From the NCBI GenBank assembly GCA_016234745.1, contig JACRAR010000074.1:310001-374000 (forward strand): DNA of 64,000 nucleotides, read 5' to 3'. Under the pieces are notes generated by a model. The model had not been told where the DNA came from and searched no databases. It saw only the letters and a list, made by a program, of their open reading frames with translations. Positions within the stretch are counted from its first letter, which is position 1, and every line of letters begins with the position of its first letter. Source of the stretch: Betaproteobacteria bacterium (GTDB lineage: Bacteria; Pseudomonadota; Gammaproteobacteria; Burkholderiales; Rhodocyclaceae). Both the position numbers and the translations under genes were made by a program. This document shows, piece after piece, positions 1 to 8,900 of the stretch.

Positions 1-1080
1 TTCCGTCCTGCCGGCGATGGTGGAATGCACCACGTCGGGGAAAGAAAAGCGCTGCAGATAGCGTTCAGAAACGAGGCGAATCGGGCACGGAAAGATCTCG
101 TTTTGCAGGCGCACCTTGGGCAGCGGGTCCTTGCCGTGGCAGCGCTGCAGGTACTTCGCCATCAAGGCCGGAAAGGTTTCCGCCACCGCCAGCCAGCCGA
201 TGCCGGCAACCAGCCCGGTGGCGTGGGCATCGTCGGCCATGGTCGGCGGAATCTCATACTCGGGCAGCATGGCGCGCATGGCGGCTCCAGTAGCGAGCGA
301 GTTCATCCAATAGGCCTGGTAATTGAAATTGGCGCATTGCCCCTTCTGATAGCGCATCATCATGGTGGCGACGAATACTACCCGATGCACGAAGTCCATG
401 CCCAGGCGCACCACGGCCTGGTGCACCGACGCGGTCTTTTCTGCGCCAATGAAACGTGCGGCATTCGCGTAATTGATCAGCGAGAGGGAGATCACCGGAT
501 CCGATTGCAGCACCGAGGCCACTTTCTTGATGTCACCCTTGGCGACTGCTTCGTCAACCATGTGGAACAGGGTGCTGGGAACAGGCAGGTTGTTATGGGA
601 CTCGATCGCATCGAGGAAGTCCTGCATCGAAGGTGTTTCTTCCTCCAGCCGGGGCAGTTCGCTCGCCGCCGAGAGCATCTCCAGCGCCACTTCGCCGGAT
701 GCGCCGGTTTCCTTGAGAAAAGCCTCGACGCCGATTCCCGTCGCGAAACGCTGATAAGTGATTTCGGGCAAACTTTGCCGCGACGGATCGGACCACTTCG
801 GAACTGCAACGGTAAAGCGTCCCACGGCATCGATCGTGGTCCAGCACAAGGCGTCCGGGGCGGTTCCGATGTCTTTGCAGATGTAGTGTATGGCTGCGGC
901 TGTCATGTCCTTGATCGGACGGCCCGGTTCATGGCAGGGATCGCAAGCCAGGGCAACCACCGCCGGCCAGTCCCGCTCGCCCGGTACGTAGGCCGCGATG
1001 ATGCCGAAACCGGGACGGGCCTGGTTCTCCGCAGTCACTTCGAATTGGAAAATTCGGGGATCCACTGGCGTTAAAGGCAA
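1..1080 (-). CDS. HDOD domain protein (3' end beyond the window)
   Basis: Reading the minus strand gives an open frame of 360 codons that runs off the left edge of the window. Residues from about 150 onward match the HDOD fold, a degenerate HD-type signalling domain often found in regulators of motility, stress or c-di-GMP responses. Visible hallmarks are the stretch NNLPVPSTLFHMVDEA, then LQSDPVISLSLINYAN and VHQAVVRLGMDFV. The first 100 or so residues form a separate domain that I do not recognise. No ATG exists near the 5' end. The frame opens just after the stop of the upstream acyltransferase, so the start is TTG at 1080 or GTG at 1065. The genes abut, which suggests translational coupling. 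Specific function unknown; HDOD family assignment is confident. Confidence 0.8.
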   Translation of the reverse strand, partial: MPLTPVDPRIFQFEVTAENQARPGFGIIAAYVPGERDWPAVVALACDPCHEPGRPIKDMTAAAIHYICKDIGTAPDALCWTTIDAVGRFTVAVPKWSDPSRQSLPEITYQRFATGIGVEAFLKETGASGEVALEMLSAASELPRLEEETPSMQDFLDAIESHNNLPVPSTLFHMVDEAVAKGDIKKVASVLQSDPVISLSLINYANAARFIGAEKTASVHQAVVRLGMDFVHRVVFVATMMMRYQKGQCANFNYQAYWMNSLATGAAMRAMLPEYEIPPTMADDAHATGLVAGIGWLAVAETFPALMAKYLQRCHGKDPLPKVRLQNEIFPCPIRLVSERYLQRFSFPDVVHSTIAGRTE

Positions 1081-1656
1081 TCAGTCGCCGCTGCGGGCTG
1101 ATTCGGCAGCGAAAACCAAACGGCCCTCCTGGGTCGGGTGCTTGCCGCGCCGACCGGCATAAAGCTTCACAATATTCGTCAAGTCCTCGGCCTGGTTGCC
1201 GGTCAAGTTGAGGTAGCCGAGCACGCCGATTTCGCGGCGGCTGTAATCGATGAAAGCGCAACCGAGCGGCACCCCAGCCAGCATGGTCAGGCGGTAGAAG
1301 CCGCTCTTGATGCTGCTGGTGGCGCGACGCGTGCCTTCAGGGGTAATTACAAGGTAGAAGCTCTCGTGCCGCTTGAATTCTTCCGCCAACTGATTCACCA
1401 GGCCGGTGCGCTCGCGCCGGTTCACCGGCACACCGCCAAGCTTGGCAAAGATCCAGCCGAAAGGCCAGCGAAACAAGGTGTCCTTGGCCGCATAACGGGC
1501 CGGCAACCGGACCACGCTGCGCGTGAGGATGCCGATGAAGAAATCCCAGTTCGAGGTGTGCGGATAGAAAATCAGGACTGCCTTGGGTGCTGGCGGCGGA
1601 ACGTAAATCACCTTCCAGCCAAACAGCGCCAACAGCCAGCGTGCCAGCGTGCTCAT
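1081..1656 (-). CDS. PlsC-family acyltransferase (lysophosphatidic acid acyltransferase-like)
   Basis: A 191-residue membrane-associated acyltransferase. The catalytic HX4D motif is at residues 33-38 (HTSNWD) and the substrate-binding EGTR motif at 107-110, both characteristic of the PlsC/LPLAT superfamily that transfers acyl chains to glycerol-phosphate-type acceptors. It is shorter than canonical PlsC (about 240 residues) and lacks an obvious N-terminal transmembrane helix, which is common among the small 'glycerol acyltransferase' paralogues whose acceptor is unknown. The start is the ATG at 1656. It lies directly upstream of, and touches, the HDOD gene. Family assignment is firm; the precise substrate cannot be read from sequence. 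Confidence 0.85.
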   Translation of the reverse strand: MSTLARWLLALFGWKVIYVPPPAPKAVLIFYPHTSNWDFFIGILTRSVVRLPARYAAKDTLFRWPFGWIFAKLGGVPVNRRERTGLVNQLAEEFKRHESFYLVITPEGTRRATSSIKSGFYRLTMLAGVPLGCAFIDYSRREIGVLGYLNLTGNQAEDLTNIVKLYAGRRGKHPTQEGRLVFAAESARSGD

Positions 1657-1761
1657 CCGATCTCCATGTTGGACAGGTCATGTGCTGTTGCTGTCGGCCT
1701 AGAGGCGGAACGTTTGGTCGGCAAATCCATCGGCAACAGAACGGTCTTCATCGGCGCCAGT

Positions 1762-3120
1762 TTACCGAAGATCATGCGCCCCCGCTATTTTAGAGATCCG
1801 ATTAAAGTAGATGCTCACCAGTCCGCCTCCCAGCATCAAACTGAGAATCGCGGCCAGCCAGAAACCCGGGGCTCCGGCCGGCGCGGCGATCCAGTCGGTC
1901 AGACCCAGCATGTAGCCGCCGCCTAAACCGACACCCCACAGCGCCACGGCATAGATCAGCATCGGCGCCGTGGTTTTCTTGTAACCGCGCAGCACGCTCA
2001 TCACCACCGCCTGCAGCGCATCGAACACGTGGTACACAGCGACGTAGCCGATCAGCAACGTCGCCAATTGCCGCACTTCGGCATCGCCGGTGTAGAGGCT
2101 GGCAAAGAAACCGGCGCCGAACCACAGCACCAGGCCAGCCAGTAAACCGCAGGTCAATCCGATGGCAATGGTGGCGACACCGGCATGCCGCGCCTGGCGC
2201 GCATCGCCCGCACCGAGCGCCTGGCCGGCCAGCACGCTGGCGGCATTGCCCAGGGACAAGGGAAGCATGAATGCCAGCGCCGCCAGGTTGGAAGCGATCT
2301 GATGCGCGGCCGATGTCGCCGCGCCGAGCCGGGCAATGAACAAGGCCATGAAGGTGAATGCCGTGACATCGACGAAAAATGTCGCGCCGATGGGCAGACC
2401 CAATCTGAGCAGACTCGCGATGTCCTTCCAGCGCGGCCCGTTCCAGCCCGTGAATAGCCGGTAATCCCGGCATTCCTCGGCACGCGCGCACCAAGCCCAG
2501 GCCATCAGGCAGGTGAACCAGTTGATGATGGCCGTGGCGACTGCGCAACCGGGTCCGCCCATGGCCTCCACGCCCAGTCCGCCATACATGAACCACAGGT
2601 TCAAAGGCACCTTGAGCACCAGACCAACCAGGTTGAACATCATGATCGGCCGCGTCTTCGCGATGCCGCTGGTGAAGCCGTAGAAAATCCGGAACATCAG
2701 CGCCGGCACTACGCTCCAGGCCAGGGCATCGAGATAGGCGCGCACCCTGGATTCGACCTCCGGCTGGAGTTGCGACAAGGCCAGCAGGGGCTCGGGGTGC
2801 AGCAGCAGGAACATCATGACGACGCTCAGCAGCAGCGCCAGCCATATCGACTGCCGCACTTCCTCGCCGATTTCCGCATACTGACCGGCGCCGTACAGTT
2901 GCGCCACGGTCGGGGTCAACGCCAGCAACACGCCCATGACGCTGACAAAGATGGTGATGTAGATCGAAGCGCCGATGCCCACCGCAGCAAGATCGACCGC
3001 CGACAAACGCCCCGCCATGACGGTATCGATAACGCCATTGGCCATCACCGCAAGCTGGGCGATCAGGACCGGCCAGGCGAGATGAAATAATTTGCGAAGC
3101 AGGGAAGGGGATTTCGGCAT
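1762..3120 (-). CDS. MATE family multidrug/Na+ (or H+) antiporter
   Basis: A 452-residue polytopic inner-membrane protein with about 12 hydrophobic segments arranged as two homologous MatE halves, as in NorM/MdtK. The N-terminal segment (LAWPVLIAQLAVMANGVIDT) and the following MAGRLSAVDLAAVGIG are typical of family TM1-TM2. Its role is cation-driven export of amphipathic drugs or metabolites. Length equals the family norm. It is a single gene with about 100 bp of non-coding sequence on each side, so it is probably transcribed alone. The substrate cannot be predicted; MdtK/NorM-type is the closest description. Confidence 0.92.
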   Translation of the reverse strand: MPKSPSLLRKLFHLAWPVLIAQLAVMANGVIDTVMAGRLSAVDLAAVGIGASIYITIFVSVMGVLLALTPTVAQLYGAGQYAEIGEEVRQSIWLALLLSVVMMFLLLHPEPLLALSQLQPEVESRVRAYLDALAWSVVPALMFRIFYGFTSGIAKTRPIMMFNLVGLVLKVPLNLWFMYGGLGVEAMGGPGCAVATAIINWFTCLMAWAWCARAEECRDYRLFTGWNGPRWKDIASLLRLGLPIGATFFVDVTAFTFMALFIARLGAATSAAHQIASNLAALAFMLPLSLGNAASVLAGQALGAGDARQARHAGVATIAIGLTCGLLAGLVLWFGAGFFASLYTGDAEVRQLATLLIGYVAVYHVFDALQAVVMSVLRGYKKTTAPMLIYAVALWGVGLGGGYMLGLTDWIAAPAGAPGFWLAAILSLMLGGGLVSIYFNRISKIAGAHDLR

Positions 3121-3217
3121 GGTCCTGGAGCGGAAATAAGCTGGCTACGGAAGCTCGCTCCATTCAGCGGGCACTTTAGACAGCTACAAGCGCCTCGCTT
3201 GCGAATTGGGAAGGAAG

Positions 3218-3415
3218 CTATGCCGCGACTTGCTCGAACGAGAAATGTGGGATATCAGCGCGCTGACTGGCATGTTCGATGGTCATGGCGACGAGGTTGC
3301 CGGTCGCATCGACATCCAGCAATGTGTTTTCGTCAAGGTCGCGCGTCTCGGCAATGTCACTCTTGCGGAACTCGATATAAAGAGTATCGGTATCCTGAAA
3401 ATATTTGATGTTCAT
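3218..3415 (-). CDS. DUF2283 family small protein
   Basis: A 65-residue protein of the DUF2283 family, recognisable by an N-terminal YFQDTDTLYIEF strand pair and the later DENTLLDVDATGNLVAMTIE. The start ATG overlaps the stop of the preceding DUF4258-like gene by four bases, so the two are coupled. DUF2283 proteins frequently sit beside DUF4258 proteins, and the arrangement resembles a small toxin-antitoxin operon; that role is inference and is not shown by the sequence. It lies in a patch full of other toxin-antitoxin and restriction remnants. Confidence 0.75.
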   Translation of the reverse strand: MNIKYFQDTDTLYIEFRKSDIAETRDLDENTLLDVDATGNLVAMTIEHASQRADIPHFSFEQVAA

Positions 3416-3648
3416 TTCGGGCCGCCTCGATCAAAAAACGCATTGTGCACAGTAACACCCTCTTCCAGCAAAACTACTCTCAACCATCGCCCTCCAGCCT
3501 CGTCGATCCGTCGCCAACGTCGGATTCGGCCATCTTCCTGCACTACCTCATGTTCCGGCTGGTTGATGGTACGCGCTATCCAATCCAGCGCAATTCCTGA
3601 ACGATCGGCACGTTGCCGCATCGCCATGAAATACTGGGTGAATTTCAT
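3412..3648 (-). CDS. DUF4258-like small protein
   Basis: A 78-residue protein resembling DUF4258: an N-terminal helical segment rich in Arg (MAMRQRADRSGIALDWI), then a beta-rich part containing RIRRWRRIDEAGGRWLRVVL and a terminal TVHNAFFDR. Related families (BrnT, RelE-like folds) include ribonuclease toxins, so the protein may be the toxin partner of the DUF2283 gene that follows and overlaps it by four bases. No catalytic residues can be assigned with confidence. The role is inferred from arrangement only. Confidence 0.65.
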   Translation of the reverse strand: MKFTQYFMAMRQRADRSGIALDWIARTINQPEHEVVQEDGRIRRWRRIDEAGGRWLRVVLLEEGVTVHNAFFDRGGPK

Positions 3649-3682
3649 GATTCGAGTCTAGCAGTTGCGGCCGCCTTTTGCA

Positions 3683-4608
3683 TTACCCCATCCAGCGGCC
3701 GTCTTCCAGCGCCCTGGCCTTGCCGAGAGCGACCAGCGTGTCGAGGAGTTGCGGCAGGCGTTTCTTCCGTGAGCCTTTGCCCTTGAAGTTGGCGGCGAGG
3801 TCTTCGAGTGTGAGTGGCATTGCGGCAGCGGCTAGTTTGCTTGCGACAGCGGCGACTTGTTCTGGCAAGGTTTGCGGCCATTGTTGTGGTGCAGTTTTTG
3901 ATGTCGGAGCGGGCGGGGCTGAAGGTAGGTTGGGGATTTTGAAAATCGGGGCGCAGCCAGCGGATTGTTCCTTGCGCTTCCTCGGTAGCGGCGTTAGCGC
4001 GACGAGGCGTTCGAGCAGCGCCGCATCGTCGGGTTTGTCGTTCCAGCCGTAGGCATCGAGCACGACGGCATCGAGTTCGTCGTGCAGCGAGCGCATCACC
4101 GCCACCAGGCCGCGCTCGTGAATAAGCTTGTCCTTGGCCGGCAGCGGCTCATCGCGGCGCAATTTCTCCAGCACGTTGTAGAGGCCGGTCAGCGTGAGTT
4201 CGGCATGCTCGGCCAGCTCAACTTCCAACCCTTCGCCGCTGCCTTCACGTTCGGCAGTCCAGTACACAACCGCCCCTCGCCCTCACCCAGCGCAGCGACG
4301 GTCATGGCAATGCGCACGGCGGCGCCATCCGCGCTGTCGACCCAGGGGTGGTCGGCAATCGCAAAGGCCAAATGCAAACGGGGCGGCGGGGGACTCGATG
4401 CGACCGCCTTAGCGGACGCGCGTGAAGGGAGCGGCGAGTCCCCCGCCGCCCCGCGCTCCAGAGCAGCCGTCAGCACGCGCCGGATCGGGTACCGGCACGC
4501 CCAGCAATTCGCACAGCTCGCGCACGAAAGTCTGCGCGTGGCGAGCTCGGAACCGTCGGCGTGCTGCCAGCGGGCTATGAATGTGTCTACAACAGCCTGG
4601 GGCATCAC
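3683..4608 (-). pseudogene. Eroded MmeI-like (type IIL) restriction/DNA methylase relic
   Basis: Pieces of a very large class I DNA methyltransferase/restriction enzyme survive in order but in different frames. From a GTG at 4608 one reads an N-terminal piece, [19 protein letters not shown]. After a one-base shift comes [20 protein letters not shown]. Then a mid-protein piece, [20 protein letters not shown], and in another frame the C-terminal region [20 protein letters not shown] through LDAVVLDAYGW. The family enzyme is roughly 900-1100 residues; here all pieces fit in 926 bp, so the methylase catalytic core (NPPY) and much of the rest are deleted. The C-terminal 194-codon frame (3683-4267) is still open but cannot be active. 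A perfect 18-bp inverted repeat lies at one deletion junction. The assignment rests on recognised family segments. Confidence 0.7.
4380..4452. repeat. 18-bp perfect inverted repeat with 37-nt loop
   Basis: The G-rich arm at 4380-4397 (GGGGCGGCGGGGGACTCG) is the exact reverse complement of the arm at 4435-4452. The 37-nt loop contains a nested mini-hairpin (CCGC-CTTA-GCGG). It sits inside the restriction-methylase relic, exactly where the N-terminal piece stops and the middle piece begins. It could be a REP/MITE-like insertion or the structure that provoked the deletion. Confidence 0.8.
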
Positions 4609-4667
4609 TCAGCTTTCTTTTTCGGCGCTGATGCCAGCAATGCAAGACCAGAATCGACGTTGGGTGG

Positions 4668-5129
4668 TCAACGTAAATCAGGGTAAAGTGTATTGGGAAT
4701 TGCGTGTTCGCGCGTTCCGCGCACCGCCCCAGGTTTGCCGAGCTGCGGATGTTGCCGCAACAACTCAGCCGACCGCTCGATTCGCGATTGAACCAAGGCC
4801 GCATTGGCAGGACTATCGGTAGCGATCAGCCCCAACCCAGCCAGGAATTCATCGCGAGCGGTATCCGCCCAGTCAAGCCGCTTTTGTCTGCCGGCATGCC
4901 GGGAGATGGTTGCACGCGCCTGGCGCATCACCTCGGTATGGGAGGTAATCTTGCCTTCTGCTGCTGCCGCCCTGCCTTGCCGAACCGCTGCCAGCACCCG
5001 CTCGGTTTCGGCAAAACCGTCGCGCAGCACAAACTTGAGCATGGACTTGGGTGTGCGGCCAGCTTCCTGGGCAAGCTTCTCAATCCGGCGCAAGTCGGAT
5101 TGAGTCAATTCAATTTCGGCGATCGCCAT
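4668..5129 (-). pseudogene. Frameshift-fused antitoxin/ParE-like toxin relic
   Basis: From ATG 5129 the first ~85 codons encode a CopG/ParD-like antitoxin (IELTQSDLRRIEKLAQEAGR, then ending SRHAGRQK). The frame runs without a stop into a ParE/RelE-like toxin (TARDEFLAGLGLIA, SRIERSAELLRQHPQLG, GTREHAI). Inserting one G near 4875 would restore an antitoxin ending Gln-Lys-Ala-Ala-stop overlapping a toxin starting ATG or similar, the normal layout. A second shift near 4680 truncates the toxin: the expected C-terminus (TLIYVDHPTSILVLHCWHQR) is present in another frame. Two lesions make loss of function likely, although a natural fusion protein cannot be excluded. Confidence 0.65.
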
Positions 5130-5293
5130 GTCGAAATCCTTTTGCCGTGTGTCGTCGCGTATGGTACACCGAAAGTCTTCGTCCTGCGCCTGCGACAACA
5201 GTCGACACAGCGGCAGAGAGTTAGCCAGCTTGACCTTATCGCCAACAGACTAGATAATCTGACCAGTTTTTAACCCACAGGAATATTTCGGCC

Positions 5294-5560
5294 ATGCACA
5301 AAGCGCAGTGGCGATTACAGGACGCCAAGACCCAATTCAGCCAGGTCGTCGAGGCCGCCTTGCACGGCGAACCGCAGCATGTCACACGACGCGGACGGGA
5401 TGCGGTGGTGGTGCTGTCCGAGGCAAGCTATCGGGCCTTGCGCGATAGCGCGCGCTCCGGCGCCCCCGGCTTCATCGCTCACCTTCTCGCCATTCCCAAA
5501 GGCGGCGACGCTTTTCCCGGCAAGCGCGATAACGTCAAATTACGGGAAGTCGAGTTCTAA
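5294..5560 (+). CDS. Phd/YefM-type antitoxin
   Basis: An 88-residue antitoxin of the Phd/YefM family. The N-terminal half carries the DNA-binding fold signature (WRLQDAKTQFSQVVEAALHG, then TRRGRDAVVVLSEASYRAL). The C-terminal tail (about residues 58-88) would wrap around and neutralise the toxin. An AGGA sequence precedes the ATG. Its stop overlaps the start of the PIN toxin gene by one base (TAATG), the standard coupled arrangement. By family precedent it represses its own promoter, probably in the 95-bp gap upstream; no operator is evident. Confidence 0.9.
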   Translation: MHKAQWRLQDAKTQFSQVVEAALHGEPQHVTRRGRDAVVVLSEASYRALRDSARSGAPGFIAHLLAIPKGGDAFPGKRDNVKLREVEF

Positions 5561-5967
5561 TGTTCCTGCTCGATACCGTGGTCATCTCGGAAATCAGGAA
5601 GAGCAAGCCCGATACCGGGGTTCTGCGCTGGTTGTCGAAGCAGCAGGATGATCAGTTGTTCCTGAGCGTCGTCACGCTGGGCGAGATCGAACGCGGGATC
5701 GAAAAACAGCGCAAGGCGCTGCCCGCTTTTGCCGATGAGCTGGCGGCCTGGCTGGAGAGCCTGACGCGCCTTTACGCCGACAGAATCCTGCCGATCACGC
5801 CAGGCATCGCGCTGCGCTGGGGGCGTCTGTCCACGCAACTTGGGCACGACGGGGCCGACCTGCTGATCGCCGCCACTGCCCTCGCCCATGGTCTTACCGT
5901 GGCAACCCGTAATACCAGCCACTTCGAACCTGCCGGCGTCAGCCTGTTCAATCCGTTCAGGCGTTAA
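5560..5967 (+). CDS. PIN domain toxin (VapC/FitB family)
   Basis: A 135-residue PIN-domain ribonuclease, partner of the preceding Phd-type antitoxin. Acidic metal-binding residues are visible: Asp5 (LLDTVVISE), Glu42/Glu44 (TLGEIERG), and Asp97/Asp100 ([13 protein letters not shown]), followed by the conserved Thr-Arg-Asn at 116-118. Substrate by family is RNA, often initiator tRNA, but this cannot be read here. Pairing of a Phd antitoxin with a FitB-like PIN toxin is common. All active-site residues are intact, so the module looks functional, unlike its decayed neighbours. Confidence 0.92.
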   Translation: MFLLDTVVISEIRKSKPDTGVLRWLSKQQDDQLFLSVVTLGEIERGIEKQRKALPAFADELAAWLESLTRLYADRILPITPGIALRWGRLSTQLGHDGADLLIAATALAHGLTVATRNTSHFEPAGVSLFNPFRR

Positions 5968-5993
5968 ACGCCTTTTCCATTTATTCATTCCCC

Positions 5994-8900
5994 ATGTCCG
6001 CCCGCCTGCGCGAAATCCCCTACAACTACACGTCGTTCTCCGACCGCGAGATCGTCATTCGCCTGTTGGGCAGCGATGCCTGGCGGGTGCTGGAAAAGCT
6101 GCGCGACGAGCGCGTCACCGGCCGTTCCGCGCGCATGCTGTACGAGGTGCTCGGCGACATCTGGGTAGTGCAGCGCAATCCCTATCTCGAAGACGACCTG
6201 CTCGCCAACCCGCAGCGGCGCGAGGCGCTGGTCGAGGCGTTGCGCCACCGGCTGCACGAAATCGACAAGCGCCGTAGCGGCAACCCTGCCGTGTCGCAGT
6301 TGCTGGCCGCAGCGGAACAAGCGGTGCAAGGCTTCGCCGCCTGGTTCTCGGAAACCCGCGACAAGCGCCGCGAGGTGCTGCGCGTACTGCTCAGGCACAC
6401 GCGCCGCGACAACATCTGCTTCGACGGCCTTTCCCGCGTCAGCCACGTCACCGACGCCACCGACTGGCGCATCGAATATCCCTTCGTGGTTCTGACGCCG
6501 GACAGCGAGGCGGAAGTGGCGCCGCTGGTGCGCGGCTGCATCGAACTCGGCCTGACCATCATTCCGCGCGGCGGCGGCACCGGCTACACCGGCGGCGCCG
6601 TGCCGCTGACAGCCTATTCCGCCGTCATCAACACCGAGAAACTCATCGACCTGGGCGATATCGCGCAGACCATCTTGCCGGGCGTTGCCCAGCCCTATGC
6701 GACGCTGCGCAGCGGCGCCGGCGTGGTGACGCGGCGCGCGATGGAAGCGGCGGAAAACGCCGGGCTGGTGTTCGCCTGCGATCCGACTTCGGCCGACGCC
6801 TCCTGCATCGGCGGCAATATCGCCATGAACGCCGGCGGCAAGAAGGCGGTCCTGTGGGGCACCGCGCTCGACAACCTGGCCTCGTGGAAAATGGTCACGC
6901 CCGACGGCAACTGGCTCGAAGTCGAGCGCATCGGCCACAACCTGGGCAAGATCCACGACCAGGAAACCGCCACTTTCCGCCTCAAGCGCACCGATGATGC
7001 CGGCCGGCAACTGGCGGAGGAGTTCCTGGCGATTCCGGGCAAGAGCTTCCGCAAGACCGGCCTCGGCAAGGACGTTACCGACAAGTTCCTCTCCGGCCTG
7101 CCCGGCGTGCAGAAGGAGGGCTGCGACGGCATCATCACTTCCGCAGTGTGGATCCTCCACAAGCTGCCGGCGCATACGCGCACGGTCTGTCTGGAATTTT
7201 TCGGCTCGGTGCGCGAAGCCGTGCCGAGCATCGTCGAGATCACCGACTATTTCAAACCCGGCGGACCGGGGGCGCGCGCCGGGGTGATGCTGGCCGGCCT
7301 CGAACACCTGGATGAACGCTATGTGCGCGCCGTCGGCTACACCACCAAGGCGCGCGGCCGCAAAGGTGGCAACGGCGGCCGGCCCAAGATGGTGCTGATC
7401 GGCGATATCGTCGGCGCCGAGGAAACCCCGGTGACGCGTGCGGCCGCGGAAGTGGTGCGCATCGCCAGCCTGCGTTCGGGCGAGGGTTTCATCGCCGTGT
7501 CGGCCGAGGCGCGCAAGAAATTCTGGCTCGACCGCGCCCGCACCGCCGCCATCTCGCGCCACACCAACGCTTTCAAGATCAACGAGGACGTAGTCATCCC
7601 GCTCGCGCGCATGGGCGACTACTGCGACGGCATCGAGCGCATCAACATCGAACTTTCGCTGACCAATAAGGTTGCGCTGTGCAACGCCTTGGCCGATTTT
7701 CTGCGCGGTGAGCTGACGCTGCATCTGGGCGACGCTTCGCTCGACAAGAAGGAAATCATCGGCGACCGGCGCGCCCAGGCGCTCGAAGTGGTGCTCGAAG
7801 CGCGCGATCGCTGGCAGTTGCTGCTCGACAATCTGGATGCGCCGTGGCCGCCGCAACGCCGCTGGCACCCGCTGCCGCCACCGCAGCCGGCGCCCAAGCG
7901 CTGGCATCCGGTGCCCGTGGTCAAGCCCAGTGCAGTAAGCGTATTCGAACGTCTGCAGAGTTATTCGCTGCGCGTGTCCTGGAAGCAGGAACTCAAGTCG
8001 CTGCTCGAAACCATTTTCGATGGCAACGTGTTCCGCCCGGTGCTGGCGCAGATCGAGGCGATCCACCAGGAAGTGCTGCGCGAACGGGTTTTCGTCGCCC
8101 TCCATATGCATGCCGGCGACGGCAACGTGCATACCAACATTCCGGTGAATTCCGACCGCTATGCCATGCTGCAGACGGCTTACCGCACGGTGGAACGCAT
8201 CATGCGCCTGGCGCGCGGCCTGGGTGGGGTGATCTCGGGCGAGCACGGCATCGGCATCACCAAGCTGGAATTCCTCAGCGAGGAGGAAATCCGGCCCTTC
8301 CGCGACTACAAGCAGCGCATCGATCCGCACGGTCGTTTCAACAAGGGCAAGCTGATGCCCGGCGGCGACCTGGCCAACGCCTACACGCCGTCATTCAGCC
8401 TGCTCGGCACCGAATCGCTGATCATGGAGCAGTCGGAAATCGGCTCCATCTCGACCCTGGTCAAGGATTGCCTGCGCTGCGGCAAATGCAAGCCGGTCTG
8501 TTCCACCCATGTGCCGCGCGCCAACCTGCTCTACAGCCCGCGCAACAAGATCCTCGGCACATCCTTGCTGATCGAAGCTTTCCTCTACGAAGAACAGACG
8601 CGGCGCGGCGTCTCCCTGATGCATTTCGACGAGTTCGCCGACATCGGCGAGCACTGCACGGTCTGCCACAAGTGCGTCAGTCCCTGTCCCGTCGACATCG
8701 ACTACGGCGATGTCTCGATCGCCATGCGCAACTTCCTGCGCCGCCAGGGCAAGAAAAAATTCAACCTCGGGGCAACCGCGGCGATGGCCTTCCTCAATGC
8801 CACCGAACCCGCCAGCATCAAGCTGTTGCGCGGCACCATGATCCGCCTGGGCTACAAGGCGCAACGCCTCGGCCACGCCATCGGCAAATCCCTGGGGCTG

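Noticed and set aside
25-1074. Long plus-strand open frame opposite the HDOD gene
   Set aside because: The minus strand encodes a recognisable HDOD domain; the plus-strand product has no family features and is His/Arg-rich, as GC-rich antisense frames are.
5985-8330. 781-codon minus-strand open frame
   Set aside because: Antisense to the DUF3683 oxidoreductase, whose domains are unambiguous. The frame is a by-product of GC-rich codon use.
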